Assembly: GCF_027587175.1 (NCBI RefSeq)
Contig: NZ_JAPCID010000014.1
Span: 83,281 to 147,280 of the forward strand
Direction of reading: 5' to 3'
DNA: 64,000 nucleotides
From: Solirubrobacter deserti
Lineage (GTDB): Bacteria > Actinomycetota > Thermoleophilia > Solirubrobacterales > Solirubrobacteraceae
Shown: positions 61,521 through 64,000 of the stretch, in pieces
Layout of the letters: every line of letters begins with the position of its first letter
Numbering within the stretch: position 1 is the stretch's first letter
Notes under the pieces: model-generated
Databases searched by the model: none
Seen by the model: only the letters and a program-made list of their open reading frames with translations
Told to the model about the DNA's origin: nothing
Program-made: the position numbers and the translations under genes

Positions 61521-63203
61521 TCAGCGCTCGGCGGACCAGGCGCGCCAGAGCGCCGCGTAGGTTCCGCCGGCGGCGACCAGTTCCTTGTGGGTGCCGCTTT
61601 CCACGATCCGGCCTTGGTCCATGACGACGATCCGGTCGGCGCGCGCGGCCTGCGTGAGGCGGTGCGCGACCACGAGCGCGGTACGGCCGTCGAGCACGCT
61701 GGCAGCGGCCTGCTCGAGCAGGCGTGCGCCCGCGCTGCCCGCTTCGGCCGTGGCCTCGTCGAGGACGGCGATCTGCGGGTCGCGGATGTGCAGGCGGGCG
61801 AGCGCGAGCTGCTGCGCCTGCGCGGGCGTGAGCTCGACGCCGCCGTGGCCGACGACCGTGTCCAGGCTCGCCCAGTCGGCCTTCACGGCCTGTAGGGCTG
61901 CGCGCAGGGCTTCGTCGGAGGCGGTCGGGTCGGCGAGGCGCAGGTCGTCCGCGAGCGTGCCCGCGAACACGTGGACCTCCTGCGTGACCAGCGCGACGTC
62001 ACCGACGTGCGCCGTGCCGGAGGTCGGTTCGTGGAAGCGCGCGACCACCTTCGCCAGGGTCGTCTTGCCGCTGCCGGAGACGCCGACGATCGCGACCCGC
62101 TCGCCCGCCGCGATCTGCAGGTCGATGTCGTGCAGGACGGGCGGGCCGCCGTCGTAGGCGTGGCTGATGTTCGTCAGTGAGACGTGCGCGCCGTCGTGTG
62201 GCTCCGGTGAGGGCGGGTCGGGCACCTGCAGGACGCCGACGAGCCGCGCGAGCGCGGCGAGCGCGCGGTTGGCCTCGTCGATCGTGCCGAGCACGATGTT
62301 GAACGTGTCGAAGTTGCGGATGAACAGCAGCGCGCCGGCGGTGGCCGCGCCGACGGTGATCGCGTCGGCGTCGACCAGGAAGAAGCCGACGACGAGCACC
62401 GACGCGGTGCCGACGAACTCGGCCGCGTTCAGGCGCGAGCTGAAGTGCGTGGAGATGCGGATCGTGCGCACGACGGCGGCGATCGAGGACACCGACCGCG
62501 CCTCCACGCGCGGCAGCGCGGTGCCGGCGAGGTTGAGCGCGCGGATCGTCTTCGCGCCGCCGACGACGTCGAGGATCGCCTGCGCGCGCTCTCCGCTGAC
62601 CTTGCGCTCTTCCGCGTAGGCCGGGCCGGCGCGCTTGGCGTACCAGCGCACCGCCCAGACCTGCACCGGCACGACCAGCAGCGCCGCGAGCGTGAGCCGC
62701 GGGTCGATCGTCGCCAGGCCCGCGAAGCTCAGCAGCAGCGTGAGGCTCGCCGCGGCCAGCGGCGGGAACGCCTCCACGACGGCCTCGGACACCACCGCGA
62801 TGTCGTCCCCGAGGCGCGAGAGCAGGTCGCCGCGCCCGCCCCGCTCGATCTGCGCCGCGGGGAGCCGCAGCGCCTTCGCGACGACGCGCTCGCGCAGGCT
62901 GGCGAGGATCGGCTGGCCGAGGTAGGAGATGAGCGTCAGGCCGAGCGCCGCCAGGAGCGCCTCGCCGAGCGCGGCGCCGAGCAGCGCGACGGCCGGCCAC
63001 GTGATCGAGCCCGTGCGGGAGTCGACGCGGTCGACGATCTCGCCGAGGAGCAGTGGGCCGAGCAGCCCGACGGCCGCGGCGGCGACGAGGACGACGGTGG
63101 CGACGATCGCCTGGGTGCGTCGCGGGCGGAGCAGCTCGCGGATGACGGCCCAGCACTGCTTGCTCGTCGCGACCGGCAGGGACTTCACGCGACGTTCCTT
63201 CAT
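61521..63203 (-). CDS. ABC exporter subunit with canonical Walker motifs and degenerate signature
   Basis: A 560-residue half-transporter: six-helix membrane domain (about residues 25-320; IVATVVLVAAAAVGLLGPLLLGEIVDRVD ...) and an ATPase domain with Walker A GVSGSGKTTLAKVV and Walker B QIAVLDEATAEAG. The signature motif, normally LSGGQ, reads LTPAQAQQLALARL. Residues H-loop ALVVAHRLTQAARADRIVVMDQG are intact. It forms a heterodimer with the gene at 63283-64000, whose defects are the complement. ATG 63203 overlaps a 28-codon ORF that links the two genes. Confidence 0.9.
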   Translation of the reverse strand: MKERRVKSLPVATSKQCWAVIRELLRPRRTQAIVATVVLVAAAAVGLLGPLLLGEIVDRVDSRTGSITWPAVALLGAALGEALLAALGLTLISYLGQPILASLRERVVAKALRLPAAQIERGGRGDLLSRLGDDIAVVSEAVVEAFPPLAAASLTLLLSFAGLATIDPRLTLAALLVVPVQVWAVRWYAKRAGPAYAEERKVSGERAQAILDVVGGAKTIRALNLAGTALPRVEARSVSSIAAVVRTIRISTHFSSRLNAAEFVGTASVLVVGFFLVDADAITVGAATAGALLFIRNFDTFNIVLGTIDEANRALAALARLVGVLQVPDPPSPEPHDGAHVSLTNISHAYDGGPPVLHDIDLQIAAGERVAIVGVSGSGKTTLAKVVARFHEPTSGTAHVGDVALVTQEVHVFAGTLADDLRLADPTASDEALRAALQAVKADWASLDTVVGHGGVELTPAQAQQLALARLHIRDPQIAVLDEATAEAGSAGARLLEQAAASVLDGRTALVVAHRLTQAARADRIVVMDQGRIVESGTHKELVAAGGTYAALWRAWSAER

Positions 63204-63286
63204 GGGGCGCCTACGCTGTGGTGGCCGGGTGCGTGCACCCGGTAGGAGCGGCCCGCCTCCTGGCCGGGCCCGAGACGGCTCGTCAT
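63200..63286 (-). CDS. 28-residue linking ORF between the two ABC exporter genes
   Basis: ATG 63286 overlaps the stop of the upstream ABC gene (ATGA), and its own stop (63202-63200) overlaps ATG 63203 of the downstream ABC gene (ATGA). The predicted peptide (MTSRLGPGQEAGRSYRVHAP then 8 more residues) has no recognisable domain. The chained overlaps suggest it is translated to couple the two subunits. An 8-bp hairpin (63225-63232/63235-63242) lies within it. Confidence 0.5.
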   Translation of the reverse strand: MTSRLGPGQEAGRSYRVHAPGHHSVGAP

Positions 63287-64000
63287 GCGACGGCCTCCCG
63301 ATACGTCGCGTCGTGCTCGAGCAATTCGGCGTGCGGGGCGACCGCGACGACCTCGCCGCCGCGGACGATCGCCACCGCGTCGCAGGCGGCGAGCAGCAGT
63401 GGGCTCGTGGTGACGAGGATCGTCGTCGCGCCGTGGCGGGCCTCGCGCAGCGCGCCGGCGACGCGCGCCTCGGTGGCGGCGTCGAGCGCCGTCGTCGGGT
63501 CGTGCAGGACGAGCACGGGCGCCTCGGTCGCGAGCGCGCGGGCCAGCGCGATCCGCTGGCGCTGGCCGCCGGAGAGCGAGCTGCCGGCGTCGGCGAGCTC
63601 GGTGTCGATGCCGTCGGGCAGGGCGTCGAGCACGTCGGTCGCGGCCGCCGCGCGCAACGCGGCCTCGGCCGCGCCGGGCACGTTGTCGCGGATCGTGCCC
63701 GAGAACAGCGTCGCCTCGTGCGGCGCGACTACGACGGTCGCGCGCGCGGCGGCCGGGTCGAGCGTCGCGAGGTCGACGCCGCCGACCTCGACGTGGCCGG
63801 GCGCCTCCCGGCCGAGCACCGCGAGCAGCGGCGCCGGGTCGTCGGTGACGACCCCGAACACCGCACCGGCGGGGACCTCGAGCCGCCCCGCCGCGGGGTG
63901 CGGCGAGCCTACGGTCGCGGGCGGCGACGGCGCGGTGGCGGGCGCCGGGACCGTGGCGGCGGGCGGCGAGGGCACGGTGGCGGACCCCGCGGCCGTGGCG
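63283..64000 (-). CDS. ABC exporter subunit, ATPase domain only in window; Walker motifs degenerate, signature intact
   Basis: The frame is open to the right edge, so the N-terminal membrane domain lies outside. Visible here are an Ala/Pro/Thr-rich linker and an ATPase domain. At the Walker A position it reads VFGVVTDDPAPLLAVLG instead of GxSGxGKST; Walker B is VLVLHDPTTALD, with His-Asp in place of Asp-Glu; the signature SLSGGQRQRIALARALA is canonical. This is the catalytically inactive partner of the subunit at 61521-63203, contributing its signature to the active site. Confidence 0.88.
   Translation of the reverse strand, partial: ATAAGSATVPSPPAATVPAPATAPSPPATVGSPHPAAGRLEVPAGAVFGVVTDDPAPLLAVLGREAPGHVEVGGVDLATLDPAAARATVVVAPHEATLFSGTIRDNVPGAAEAALRAAAATDVLDALPDGIDTELADAGSSLSGGQRQRIALARALATEAPVLVLHDPTTALDAATEARVAGALREARHGATTILVTTSPLLLAACDAVAIVRGGEVVAVAPHAELLEHDATYREAVA

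Overview
The window is about 70% GC and looks like a chromosomal segment of a Solirubrobacterales-type actinobacterium (Thermoleophilia: Solirubrobacter/Conexibacter-like). This is an inference from the GC content, the actinobacterial families (DUF4235, DUF4177, the large LuxR-type ATPase regulator, abundant ECF sigma factors), the presence of CsrA and SelD, and many secreted proteins with lineage-style C-terminal modules. Genes are dense and mixed on both strands, often with 1-4 bp overlapping stop/start codons. There is no phage, insertion sequence or CRISPR array. Several genes appear leaderless, with a TAnnnT -10 box 6-8 nt before the start codon, and some use rare start codons (CTG, TTG, perhaps ATA).

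Layout. 1-8.8 kb: glmU (cut at the left edge), prs, small conserved proteins, a secreted RTX-repeat protein, a secreted family 2 glycosidase and ribosomal protein bL25. 8.8-19.7 kb: pth, an ECF sigma factor with a coupled membrane protein and a parvulin lipoprotein, a methyltransferase, a secreted glycerophosphodiesterase, the NAD-precursor salvage pair nadR-pnuC, mfd, and a second parvulin lipoprotein. 19.7-28.2 kb: mazG-eno-divIC-like cluster, csrA, malic enzyme, a DUF2090 aldolase-like protein, a GCS2-type carboxylate-amine ligase and a catalytically degenerate rhomboid. 28.2-36.2 kb: an FtsX-type ABC exporter with its PadR regulator, back-to-back promoters with two palindromic operators, a secreted sugar dehydrogenase, a TetR regulator and selD. 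36.2-42.5 kb: a chain of overlapping small genes (UPF0173 hydrolase, RAM domain, CsaA-like) and then an Hsp90-family ATPase translationally coupled to a large TPR protein. 42.5-51.5 kb: a sigma factor fused to an anti-sigma-like membrane tail, tRNA-Leu(UAA), a DUF167 gene starting at the tRNA 3' end, an HxlR regulator, a TPP enzyme, ppx, a 2-hydroxyacid dehydrogenase, DUF72 and CoA-binding proteins, and initiator tRNA. 51.5-64 kb: an iron-linked region (identical TTAGGG-type boxes before an HtaA-like secreted protein and a siderophore-binding lipoprotein), MerR/methyltransferase, a secreted propeller protein, a LuxR-family ATPase regulator and an asymmetric heterodimeric ABC exporter (its second subunit cut at the right edge).

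Most noteworthy: the Hsp90-like/TPR operon; the overlapping divergent promoters at 31.7 kb with one palindrome each; a secreted C-terminal module whose 3' end supplies the stop codon of two unrelated convergent genes; complementary degeneration of the two ABC exporter ATPases with a 28-codon ORF bridging them; and the non-canonical start codons. All functional calls come from reading motifs in the sequence; no database search was run.
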